This document shows, piece by piece, positions 26,387-34,256 of a DNA stretch of 64,000 nucleotides. The stretch is from Idiomarina sp. MD25a (lineage in GTDB: Bacteria > Pseudomonadota > Gammaproteobacteria > Enterobacterales > Alteromonadaceae): positions 512,151 to 576,150 of the forward strand of contig NZ_MDGT01000003.1 in the NCBI RefSeq assembly GCF_001870515.1. Reading direction: 5' to 3'. The notes beneath the pieces were generated by a model. It was not told where the DNA came from. It saw only the letters and a list, made by a program, of their open reading frames with translations, and ran no database searches. The position numbers and the translations under genes are program-made. Within the stretch, counting starts at the first letter, position 1. Each line of letters starts with the position of its first letter.

Positions 26387-27391
26387 ATGACCAAGAATCT
26401 ATGTCTTGTTTTAGGGGCTGGCCGTAGTGGAACCAGTTTATTGATGCACTTAATGAGGGCTCTCGGTGTTAGTGTTAGCAAGAACCTTATTCCACCTAAG
26501 CACCATAACCCTATGGGGCCAATGGAAGATGAAAACTTAGCGCAACTTTTTGATAGAAGAATTCTTCCTGAAAATAACATGACTAGATTACTACCTTTTC
26601 CAAAAGGTAAGACTCTGGAACGCCGTTATTCGAAGGAAATAGAGCAGATATTATTAAGGGAGTTGGAGAGTCAGCCAGAAGCCACTTGTTTTGCTTTTAA
26701 AGATCCGGTTTTGTCAAACTTCTTGCCTTCTCTATTTCCTATTTTTAATAGCCTAGATCTTTCTCCTAAGTTCGTCCTATGTGTTAGATCGCCAAAGTCA
26801 GTTATAGAGTCTAGGAAAAATAACTTCAAGAACTCATCTTCACTCACGGAGCTAGGGTGGCTGACTAACACAACTAATGCGCTTAAATATACTGGTGGAA
26901 ACGTGTTTATTGTTCATTACGAAATGCTTTTCACTGATGCCCGCTCAGAAATTTTAATGAGTCTTTGTAATTTCTTAGGAATTGACGATAGTTCGGTCGA
27001 GCAAGCTATAGATATCATAGAACCTAGTTTAAATCGAAGTCAGAACAATTCAGTAGAAATAAAGAATATGCATGTTAAAAGACTATACAAAGCCTTACGC
27101 GATGCAAATGGAGTTCAGTTTGATAGAGAGAAAATCTTAGAAGTTACTGAGAAATGTGTGATAGAAATGGAGGGGTTTGATGGATGGTTGAACTGCGCAT
27201 ATGATAGTGTCAGACAAAGAAATGAAAATCGAAAACTACGGGATAAATACGAATCTCTCGCCAAAACATTATCATCAGGCGAACAAGAGCTTAGAGTTTT
27301 AAGAAGAGTGAAGCGAGAGAATGATGCCGCAGTTCACGCTATCACTCGTATTTTCGGAAGCAACTCTCAACGCGGTAATACGAAAAGTTAG
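26387..27391 (+). CDS. Sulfotransferase-family protein (1 of 4)
   Basis: A 334-residue PAPS-dependent sulfotransferase-like protein. The 5'-phosphosulfate-binding loop LGAGRSGTSLL spans residues 9-19, and FVLCVRSPKSVIES near 128-141 matches the 3'-phosphate-binding element with its conserved arginine and serine. The last ~60 residues are charged and helical, perhaps a coiled coil. It lies at the end of the A/T-rich decoration block and shortly before the sulfite-producing genes. It likely transfers sulfate from PAPS to a capsule sugar; the acceptor is unknown. Confidence 0.8.
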   Translation: MTKNLCLVLGAGRSGTSLLMHLMRALGVSVSKNLIPPKHHNPMGPMEDENLAQLFDRRILPENNMTRLLPFPKGKTLERRYSKEIEQILLRELESQPEATCFAFKDPVLSNFLPSLFPIFNSLDLSPKFVLCVRSPKSVIESRKNNFKNSSSLTELGWLTNTTNALKYTGGNVFIVHYEMLFTDARSEILMSLCNFLGIDDSSVEQAIDIIEPSLNRSQNNSVEIKNMHVKRLYKALRDANGVQFDREKILEVTEKCVIEMEGFDGWLNCAYDSVRQRNENRKLRDKYESLAKTLSSGEQELRVLRRVKRENDAAVHAITRIFGSNSQRGNTKS

Positions 27392-27457
27392 TAAATTCAA
27401 TAGATTAAAAATGTAGTAATGGTGCTGTAGAATTTACGTAGTAATAGAGGTGTAGTT

Positions 27458-28324
27458 ATGAATCAACCGTTAGTTACTCCATTTTTTGACGATAGCTCGA
27501 ATACATTCAGCTACGTAGTGCAGGATCCACAATCGTCATCGTGTGCAATAATTGATTCTGTGCTCGACTTTGACTTTGCGGCGGGAAGAACCTCTACACA
27601 CTCAGCAAGCAAAATCTTGGATTTTGTTCTGGAAAATGCTCTCACTGTTGAATGGGTGTTAGAAACCCATGTGCATGCTGATCACCTTTCAGCAGCTCCA
27701 TGGTTAGCTAAAGAGACCAATGCTAAGCTCGGAATTGGTAACCGGATCATTGAAGTTCAGGAGATATTTGGCAAGGTTTTTAATTCCGGCACTGAGTTTG
27801 AAAGAGATGGAAGCCAGTTTGATGCGTTGTTTGAAGACGATACTGAGTTTCGAATTGGTAGCTTAGACGTCAGAGTTATTCATACTCCAGGGCATACTCC
27901 AGCATGTGTGACTTATGTTATCGGTGATGCTGCGTTCGTCGGAGATACACTATTTATGCCGGACTTTGGTAGCGCAAGGTGCGATTTTCCGGGTGGAGAT
28001 CCACGCGTCCTTTATCAATCTGCTCAACGCATTCTTTCGCTTCCTGATGAGACGCGTATATTTGTTTGCCACGATTACGCGACTTCAACTCGGAGTAAAG
28101 TCGCTTACATCACTTCTGTAGAAGAGCAAAAAGCTAAGAACATCCATGTCGGTGGTGAGGCTGACGAGGATAGCTTCGTAACAATGCGCACAGAACGAGA
28201 TAATAAGTTATCGATGCCCAAGCTAATTATACCTGCAGTTCAGGTAAATATGCGCGCCGGTCGCATGCCTCCAGCGTCCAGTGATGGAAATGTTTACTTA
28301 AAAGTTCCTTTAAACGTACTTTAG
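27458..28324 (+). CDS. Persulfide dioxygenase-like MBL-fold protein (ETHE1/Blh group)
   Basis: A 288-residue metallo-beta-lactamase-fold protein. The metal motif H71-V-H73-A-D75-H76 lies in VLETHVHADHLSAAPWL. HTPGHTPA supplies H146, GDTLF supplies D163, and FVCHDY supplies H205. The order and the STHSASKILDFVLEN lead-in match the ETHE1/Blh group, whose iron enzymes oxidise glutathione persulfide to sulfite. No rhodanese domain is fused. Position directly before cysH suggests sulfite supply or sulfide detoxification. Substrate assignment is by family resemblance only. Confidence 0.82.
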   Translation: MNQPLVTPFFDDSSNTFSYVVQDPQSSSCAIIDSVLDFDFAAGRTSTHSASKILDFVLENALTVEWVLETHVHADHLSAAPWLAKETNAKLGIGNRIIEVQEIFGKVFNSGTEFERDGSQFDALFEDDTEFRIGSLDVRVIHTPGHTPACVTYVIGDAAFVGDTLFMPDFGSARCDFPGGDPRVLYQSAQRILSLPDETRIFVCHDYATSTRSKVAYITSVEEQKAKNIHVGGEADEDSFVTMRTERDNKLSMPKLIIPAVQVNMRAGRMPPASSDGNVYLKVPLNVL

Positions 28325-28351
28325 TGAGTATTAGAATGCTCCTTCGTCTAT

Positions 28352-28364
28352 ACTGAATTTCAGT
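28352..28364. promoter_or_regulatory. 13-bp palindrome upstream of cysH, possible operator
   Basis: ACTGAA-T-TTCAGT is a perfect inverted repeat with a one-base centre, 45 bases before the cysH ATG. It overlaps a TATACT hexamer (28349-28354) that could be a -10 element, although no good -35 is visible. A wider inverted repeat, GAATGCT (28333-28339) and AGCATTC (28373-28379), flanks it. The layout suits a regulator-controlled promoter for cysH. The protein that might bind is unknown. Confidence 0.35.
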
Positions 28365-28409
28365 TTTGATGTAGCATTCAACAACTAATAAACGTTTGTG
28401 GAGTAAAGG

Positions 28410-29114
28410 ATGGCATTTGATAAGTATGAACACTTGTCAGTTGAGAAAGAAAACCGCCGGCTAGAGCTAGCGCCAGCAGAAGAGCGGGTTAGCTGGGCGT
28501 TAGATAAGCTTCCTGGCGAGTTCATGCTGAGTTCAAGCTTCGGCATCCAATCTGCCGTTTTACTTCATCTTGTCACCAAAATCTACCCCGAAATTCCAGT
28601 TTTACTTGTTGATACGGGCTATCTTTTTAAAGAAACGTATCAGTTTATGGAGCAATTAGACAAACGTTTAAATTTGAACCTCAAAGTCGTATCTTCCTCG
28701 ATGACGCCTGCTCGGCTTGAAGCTACGCTGGGTAAACTATGGGAGCAAGGTGAAGAGGGGATTGATAAGTACAATCAGTTGATGAAGGTCGAACCTATGG
28801 AAGAAGCTCTCGATGATATGGGCGTACGCACATGGTTTGCCGGGCTGAGGCGTGAACAGTCAGATTATCGTTCAAGTAAGTCGGTTATTGAGACACGTAT
28901 CGATGGACGTTTTAAAATATATCCGTTAATTGACTGGACTAATAAGCAAATTCACGAGTACTTGGTTAAACATAACCTCCCATATCACCCCCTCTGGGAG
29001 CAAGGGTATGTTTCAGTAGGTGATTGGCATACTTCAAGACCTTTAACAGAGGGCATGGATGAGAAAGATACTCGCTTTTTTGGGTTAAAAAGGGAGTGCG
29101 GGCTTCACACTTAA
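28410..29114 (+). CDS. cysH: Phosphoadenylyl-sulfate (PAPS) reductase
   Basis: Reduces PAPS to sulfite and PAP using thioredoxin or glutaredoxin. The [14 protein letters not shown] loop is the adenylyl-binding region, [13 protein letters not shown] is conserved, and the C-terminal KRECGLH motif carries catalytic C230. The paired iron-sulfur cysteines of APS reductases are absent, so the substrate should be PAPS. Length is 234. A GGAGTAAAGG stretch precedes the ATG. Lying in a capsule locus, away from any visible cysIJ sulfite reductase, it looks suited to feed sulfite to the sulfoquinovose synthase rather than to cysteine synthesis; that is inference. Confidence 0.95.
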   Translation: MAFDKYEHLSVEKENRRLELAPAEERVSWALDKLPGEFMLSSSFGIQSAVLLHLVTKIYPEIPVLLVDTGYLFKETYQFMEQLDKRLNLNLKVVSSSMTPARLEATLGKLWEQGEEGIDKYNQLMKVEPMEEALDDMGVRTWFAGLRREQSDYRSSKSVIETRIDGRFKIYPLIDWTNKQIHEYLVKHNLPYHPLWEQGYVSVGDWHTSRPLTEGMDEKDTRFFGLKRECGLHT

Positions 29115-29129
29115 TTTTGAAGTTTGGTT

Positions 29130-29897
29130 ATGCTCCGAAAACTATATTTAACCAGTTTATTAATCCTTTTATCGAGTTGCGCTATACAAGGTGAGCAACT
29201 CGGTGAATCATTTGATGACTCTCAAGACACACCCTTATATTTATCAATAAAACGTATACCTCACACTAAAATTTTGCCCAATGTTGGAACGCAAGGATCG
29301 CGTGGCGTTAAGGTTTATTATTATGGGTATGAGAGAGGTAGTAAAAGAGTGTTGCTTGACTACCCAATCCCCGACCCTGGACGCTCCTACAAATTAAGTT
29401 TTGATGTGCGGTTTTGCGAGGGTTTTGACTTCGCGAAAGGGGGAAAGCTACACGGGCTAGGTCCATTTTCGCCAATTACAGGAGGGAACAAAGTTAATCC
29501 GAACGGTTGGAGTGCTCGAGGCATCTGGCTGGCAGACGGTGGACTTGCTACCTACTTATATCATCAAAAACTTCCTCATAAGTATGGTACCTCCCGCAAT
29601 GCGAAGGGATTTAAATTTGAAACAGGCCGTTACTATCGTCTGACGTACATCTTGTCTCTTAATTATCCAACTTCCGCGGCGAACGGATTTTTTAAAATAT
29701 TAGTCAACGGTAAGGAGGTGGTTTCACATGAAAACATTCAGTTTAGAGCCTCTGGACATAAGAGGTCGTTGATACAGAGATTTATGTTCAATACTTTTCA
29801 TGGTGGTAGCACTCCCTCACACGCCCCACGCGACGAAAAGGGGCAACTTAAGGTAGACTGTGCGTATTTCGATAACTTTCAGGTGCAGGACTTCTAA
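29130..29897 (+). CDS. Lipoprotein with polysaccharide lyase family 14-like domain
   Basis: A 255-residue exported protein. The N-terminus is a lipoprotein signal with lipobox LSSC (C17). The mature part contains GGKLHGLGP, GWSARGIWLADGG, YLYHQKL, GRYYRLTYIL and FMFNTFHGGSTPS, spaced as in the jelly-roll polysaccharide lyase 14 fold. It may trim or release the cell's own acidic capsule at the cell surface or in the periplasm. ATG 29130 gives a compact signal peptide; a TTG two codons earlier is possible. It lies between cysH and a sulfotransferase gene. Confidence 0.7.
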   Translation: MLRKLYLTSLLILLSSCAIQGEQLGESFDDSQDTPLYLSIKRIPHTKILPNVGTQGSRGVKVYYYGYERGSKRVLLDYPIPDPGRSYKLSFDVRFCEGFDFAKGGKLHGLGPFSPITGGNKVNPNGWSARGIWLADGGLATYLYHQKLPHKYGTSRNAKGFKFETGRYYRLTYILSLNYPTSAANGFFKILVNGKEVVSHENIQFRASGHKRSLIQRFMFNTFHGGSTPSHAPRDEKGQLKVDCAYFDNFQVQDF

Positions 29898-29899
29898 CA

Positions 29900-30853
29900 T
29901 TGTTAAGGCTCATATTCCACTGCGGTTTCTTTAAAACAGGCACAAGTAGTATTCAAAACATGGCTTGGCATAATCGTATTTTGCTTCGTAAGTGGGGTAT
30001 CTACTATCCAAGTACAGGTATTTCTGACAATGCTGAAGAAATTGGGTACAGACACTCTCGGCTGATGTATGAGATCAAAAAACCTGAGTGGGCGGACCTT
30101 GTAACTGAGCTAGTTCATGAGATAAAGACATGTGACTGTGAGACGGTCTTACTATCGTCGGAGGCTTGGTCTAGGCCCGGTGGCTTTAAGGCGTTTAAGC
30201 AACTGATTGATGCGTTGTCAGCCGAGTTGGACTTTGAGTTTGAGACCGTATTTTATCTTAGAAATGTATACGACTATGCCCGCAGTCATTACCGTGAGTT
30301 CGTTAAACGCTGGAATTACAAGCAATCATTTAACGATTACCTTGAGTTGAGAAGAGGCTTTTTTGACTATAAACGGCTACTAAAGCCCTTCGCTGAGAAC
30401 TATCCTAGCCAGTTATGTGTTAAGTATTACGAGCCAGGCTTAGACACTGTATCTGACTTTTTTGGTCACTTAGGGCTATCTGCTCGTCGTATTAAAAGAC
30501 TTGAACAATTGGAACGCGTAAATAAAAGCCCTAGCGCGCTAGATACGCAGCTCAATGTGATGTGGAACAGTTATTATGGAAATCTTCTACCTTCGCAAAC
30601 TCCGCCAAAAGCCAACGAAATATTACGCAATCTGGGCTTAGAGACCAGTCACGCTAAAATTTTTGAAAAATTTCCCTCATTTGGCTTTCTAAAAAACTTC
30701 ACAAAAAGTTATCATAGTGATCTTCAAGCTGTAACAAATCTCTCGAAAGAGCAGGTGCAGCAGTTGCTTACTTTAGATACACAGCCCCAAGTGGATGTTG
30801 AACGCTTGCTTCCTGTGTTAAAACACGCATTAATGGAATATTTGAAAGCATAA
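29900..30853 (+). CDS. Sulfotransferase-like protein (2 of 4)
   Basis: A 317-residue protein beginning almost directly with a PAPS-binding-type loop, HCGFFKTGTSSIQ (residues 7-19; K12, T13, G14, T15). VFYLRNVYDYARSHYREFV fits the 3'-phosphate-binding element. The start codon is TTG, two bases after the preceding stop; no upstream alternative is available. The stop overlaps the LicD gene start by one base. Probable role: O-sulfation of the capsule. Confidence 0.7.
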   Translation: MLRLIFHCGFFKTGTSSIQNMAWHNRILLRKWGIYYPSTGISDNAEEIGYRHSRLMYEIKKPEWADLVTELVHEIKTCDCETVLLSSEAWSRPGGFKAFKQLIDALSAELDFEFETVFYLRNVYDYARSHYREFVKRWNYKQSFNDYLELRRGFFDYKRLLKPFAENYPSQLCVKYYEPGLDTVSDFFGHLGLSARRIKRLEQLERVNKSPSALDTQLNVMWNSYYGNLLPSQTPPKANEILRNLGLETSHAKIFEKFPSFGFLKNFTKSYHSDLQAVTNLSKEQVQQLLTLDTQPQVDVERLLPVLKHALMEYLKA

Positions 30854-32289
30854 TGACGCTATATCGAAAGCTAAAAAAAGTGCTAGGTATCGCCCGGCCT
30901 GGTTTATATGAAGTTTTACCCTCGTTTGGTTTTTTCTCTGCCGACCGTTCGTTGGCACTATCGATACCGGGACCTCAGCATAAAATTAAAAAGGTCATGT
31001 TGACGCGTGTTGGCTCTAAACGCGACTTTTTGAACTTAACCGGGGTCGAGTTTATTCTCGATAATGGTAATAAGATGGGGGCTAACCAAGTCAAACGAGT
31101 TTCCGTGAGTAGCCAAAGAGAAAACGATGACCCGACCAAAATGTTGCGAGCTGAGAAGTTTCACACGCAAGCAGAAGTTCAGCCGTGGTGGCAAGTCGAA
31201 TTTAAGACCCCCAAGAACTTAAAGGAAATTCGGGTACTGAACCGACAAGATGAATGGGGAAAACGAAGTGACCTTATTCAAGTAAGTGTGACGCCCAGTG
31301 CTGATGAAAATGAATGGCAAACGCTTTATCATCGTGAACTATCAGAGTCAAAGCGAGAGTTGCTAGCCCCTTTGCTTGAACAGTTTCCGCTATTTTCACG
31401 TGGTTACACACGCAGCAAATTGTTGCGTGATGCAGTAGACTATCTCGAGCGGGTGCAAGTTAAAGAAAAACAAAAGCTTCCTATTAAAACGCTTCAACGC
31501 TTTTTGCAGATCTTACCTATGTGGTCTCGTAAGCCCTTAGAGCAATCTAAACCTGATTTTGATAATGAGATTAAAATACTGGCGCATTGTCTTTCAGTGT
31601 GTTGGGAAAACCGGTTTAGGGTAAACCCGCGCGAATTTTCTGTTTTATTAAAATCCAAGGCGAGTATTAAGCAACTCGAGTCTGAAGTTAACCGGATTAG
31701 GGAAGCTCAAGGCGGCGATATCGTAATGATAACGAAGCATGGTGTGGCGGCACGCAGTAAGCTTCTGCTAAATCCCAAGAAAAATATCCGCGCCATGAAG
31801 AAGATCATGGCCGAACTAGAAGCGCTGAATACCAAACCCGTGCTTGCCTATGGCACTTTACTCGGGGCTGTTAGGGATAACGCTTTTATTGGTCATGATG
31901 ACGATGTTGATATTTTGATTAACGTCGGTGGCGACAGTCGCGCAAGTGTCGAAAAAAACATGAATGAACTGTGCAGCCAGCTTAAAGAACGAGGCTATAA
32001 AATCGGTGCTGAGAACCATAATTTAAACCGACATATTCGAGATACCGAGTCAAAATTTGTGCTGGATGTATTCCCTTATTGGATCGAGAAGGATCAAGCC
32101 AAACTGCACATGGAAAAGATGAAAGTTAGGGGGATATCGGCAGAAATCCTTGCCGAACGTGACGAAATCACGTTCTATGAAGAGCGCTTCCCGATCCCTC
32201 ATAAACCCCATGCCTTTTTAGAAGAGCGGTATGGAGCCACCTGGCATACGCCCGACGAATTTCATGAGTGGCCTTGGGACCTTGAATAA
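30853..32289 (+). CDS. LicD-family phosphotransferase with discoidin-like N-domain
   Basis: A 478-residue protein. Residues about 45-165 resemble an F5/8-type C (discoidin) carbohydrate-binding domain (QPWWQVEFKTPKNLKEIRVL, NRQDEWGKRSDLIQVSV). The C-terminal domain is LicD-like: AYGTLLGAVRDNAFIGHDDD from about residue 332, then FVLDVFPYW and FLEERYGATWHTP. LicD proteins move phosphorylcholine or other phospho-alcohol groups from CDP-activated donors to glycans. The next gene makes CDP-glycerol, so glycerol-phosphate transfer is the likely job. Confidence 0.82.
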   Translation: MTLYRKLKKVLGIARPGLYEVLPSFGFFSADRSLALSIPGPQHKIKKVMLTRVGSKRDFLNLTGVEFILDNGNKMGANQVKRVSVSSQRENDDPTKMLRAEKFHTQAEVQPWWQVEFKTPKNLKEIRVLNRQDEWGKRSDLIQVSVTPSADENEWQTLYHRELSESKRELLAPLLEQFPLFSRGYTRSKLLRDAVDYLERVQVKEKQKLPIKTLQRFLQILPMWSRKPLEQSKPDFDNEIKILAHCLSVCWENRFRVNPREFSVLLKSKASIKQLESEVNRIREAQGGDIVMITKHGVAARSKLLLNPKKNIRAMKKIMAELEALNTKPVLAYGTLLGAVRDNAFIGHDDDVDILINVGGDSRASVEKNMNELCSQLKERGYKIGAENHNLNRHIRDTESKFVLDVFPYWIEKDQAKLHMEKMKVRGISAEILAERDEITFYEERFPIPHKPHAFLEERYGATWHTPDEFHEWPWDLE

Positions 32290-32302
32290 GGATAATAATA
32301 AA

Positions 32303-32761
32303 ATGAAAACCGTAATTACATATGGCACTTTTGACCTATTTCACGTAGGTCACGTTCGCCTGTTGAAGCGTCTCAGAAACTTAGGGGATCGGCTCGTTGT
32401 AGGTTTATCGACCGACGCGTTTAACGAACTCAAGGGCAAGTCGTGCGTGTTCCCTTACGAGCATCGCAAAGAAATCTTGTTAGCGACGCAATATGTCGAT
32501 GACGTTTTCCCTGAAGAAAACTGGGAACAAAAGCGACACGATATTATGCGTGAAGAAGCGACCATTTTTGCGATGGGTGACGATTGGGCGGGCAAATTCG
32601 ATGACCTTGAGAATATTTGCCAAGTGGTCTATCTACCAAGAACGCCGGATACATCGACGACAGAAATCAAACAAGTGTTTGTTAAATTAAAGGAAGAGCG
32701 TTTACACGAAGTGCGTAATGTTTCACAGCACTTAAACCGCTTAATCGAAGAGCTATTGTAA
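32303..32761 (+). CDS. Glycerol-3-phosphate cytidylyltransferase (TagD-like)
   Basis: A 152-residue nucleotidyltransferase making CDP-glycerol from CTP and sn-glycerol-3-phosphate. GTFDLFHVGH carries the HxGH motif at residues 14-17, and RTPDTSTTEI corresponds to the family's RTxGISTT element. ATG 32303 follows an AAGGA site; longer in-frame starts run into licD and are unlikely. With the upstream LicD protein it forms a two-gene phosphoglycerol decoration unit. Confidence 0.9.
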   Translation: MKTVITYGTFDLFHVGHVRLLKRLRNLGDRLVVGLSTDAFNELKGKSCVFPYEHRKEILLATQYVDDVFPEENWEQKRHDIMREEATIFAMGDDWAGKFDDLENICQVVYLPRTPDTSTTEIKQVFVKLKEERLHEVRNVSQHLNRLIEELL

Positions 32762-32762
32762 A

Positions 32763-34256
32763 ATGCCAAAATCATTAATACGAAAAGTGCTCAGAAAAAT
32801 CCGAGGTGAAAAGTCACATCAGGCCAAAGATGCTTTTATTAACATCGACTTCGCAACCAGCGCCTCGGGTGAGTTGATTCTTTTAGGCTGGATGAAGAAA
32901 AGCCAATTGTCTTCGACCGACCTGCAGGCTTTTGATGGAAGTATCGCTTGTAATGCAAAGGTGTTCACCTACTCGCGAGATGATGTGGCTGCTCATTTTG
33001 ATGTGGCCTCGACATCAGATGTGCAAGGCTTTTTAGCCATTATCAATGCGAAGCAGTCGAGTATGGATAAACTGCGATTGGTTTTAGGTGATCGCACTGT
33101 CGAGTTAAGTAAACATCGCTTTCAGGTATCACGCACAGTCGATCAACTGCTTAATCATATTGGCGCTGAACGCTCTTCCGCGGTAGCGTTTCTAAAAAAA
33201 CACCATGTCGAGCTCGATACTGCTGCGAATGAACACATTGAACTGAAAAGTGCACGCCCACTCGAACCCGATGTCGAAAAAATTAAAAACTATGTCAGTC
33301 GTATCAACTTAAGCAAATCAAGTTGGGTCGACGACTGTCAGCGGGAGGTTCTTCCCGCGATTCAGAAAATTTGGAAATCCCGTCAATCAAGCGTTCACGC
33401 AGAGTGTTTGACGTACGGGCGTATGCCGGAGAACCCTCGTTGCTCAGTTGTCGTTCCATTGTATGGCCGGTACGACTTTATGCAGTTTCAACTATCTGCG
33501 TTTTCAGCGGATGAGGCAATGAAAGACATCGAACTGATCTATGTGTTAGATGACCCGATGCTTGATCATGAGGTGAGAGTGACGGCTCATGGCTTATCGC
33601 AGACATTTTCGATGCCTTTCAAAGTGGTCTACTTGGATATAAACCTCGGCTTTGCGGGCGCCAATAATCAGGGCGCAGCGTTTGCTAGCAGTGAGCTCTT
33701 ATTAATGCTCAACTCAGACATTCTACCCACTCGCTCTGGGTGGTTGACTGATTTATGTAAGCAATTCGACTCACTGAATAGCCCCGGTATACTGGGTGCA
33801 ACGCTGATTTATGAAGATGAATCTGTCCAGCATTGTGGAATGCAGTTTACGACTGAACCTAATGTACCTGGAATTTATCTTAACCATCACCCTTACAAAG
33901 GGGTTCCTGTCGCTTTGTTAGACTTACCTAATGCACGTCCTGTGCTGCTTACAACCGGTGCGTGCATGTTAATGCGCACAGACCTCTATCGTGAGTTAGG
34001 TGGTTTTGACGATCGTTTCGTTATTGGCGATTTCGAGGATTCGGATTTGTGCATGAAGTTTGCAGCGAAGGGCTACCAAAACTATGTATCGGGCACCGTG
34101 AAGCTGTTTCACTTAGAGCGACTGTCACAAGGTCTAGTTAGCGGTGATAACTGGAAACAAAAGCTGACTTTTGCCAATGCAGCATACCAACATCAAAAAT
34201 GGAATGATTCGATAGATACATTGATAGACAAATACGACTCGGGGTGGCAAGCGTAA
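32763..34256 (+). CDS. GT2 glycosyltransferase with N-terminal extension
   Basis: A 497-residue protein. The C-terminal ~280 residues are a GT-A, GT2 domain: CSVVVPLYGRYDFMQ, NLGFAGANNQGAAFA, LLMLNSDILPTRSGW with the metal-binding Asp, and GGFDDRFVIGDFEDSDLCMK. The N-terminal ~200 residues contain a beta-rich part of unknown role found before GT2 domains in similar proteins. It begins two bases after the cytidylyltransferase stop and its own stop shares a base with the next ATG. Donor and acceptor are unknown. Confidence 0.85.
   Translation: MPKSLIRKVLRKIRGEKSHQAKDAFINIDFATSASGELILLGWMKKSQLSSTDLQAFDGSIACNAKVFTYSRDDVAAHFDVASTSDVQGFLAIINAKQSSMDKLRLVLGDRTVELSKHRFQVSRTVDQLLNHIGAERSSAVAFLKKHHVELDTAANEHIELKSARPLEPDVEKIKNYVSRINLSKSSWVDDCQREVLPAIQKIWKSRQSSVHAECLTYGRMPENPRCSVVVPLYGRYDFMQFQLSAFSADEAMKDIELIYVLDDPMLDHEVRVTAHGLSQTFSMPFKVVYLDINLGFAGANNQGAAFASSELLLMLNSDILPTRSGWLTDLCKQFDSLNSPGILGATLIYEDESVQHCGMQFTTEPNVPGIYLNHHPYKGVPVALLDLPNARPVLLTTGACMLMRTDLYRELGGFDDRFVIGDFEDSDLCMKFAAKGYQNYVSGTVKLFHLERLSQGLVSGDNWKQKLTFANAAYQHQKWNDSIDTLIDKYDSGWQA

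Noticed and set aside
27391-27437. GTAAATTC/GAATTTAC inverted repeat as a terminator after the first sulfotransferase
   Set aside because: The arms are A/T-rich, 31 bases apart and not followed by a T-tract, so a stable terminator is unlikely.
29900-30853. Kinase or generic P-loop NTPase instead of a sulfotransferase
   Set aside because: The N-terminal FFKTGTSSIQ loop and the later LRNVYDYARSHYREF fit PAPS-binding elements better than Walker A/B, and neighbouring genes concern sulfation; confidence is kept moderate.
32231-32302. Extended N-terminus of the glycerol-3-phosphate cytidylyltransferase
   Set aside because: The extra codons lie inside licD; ATG 32303 has a ribosome site and gives the normal family start.
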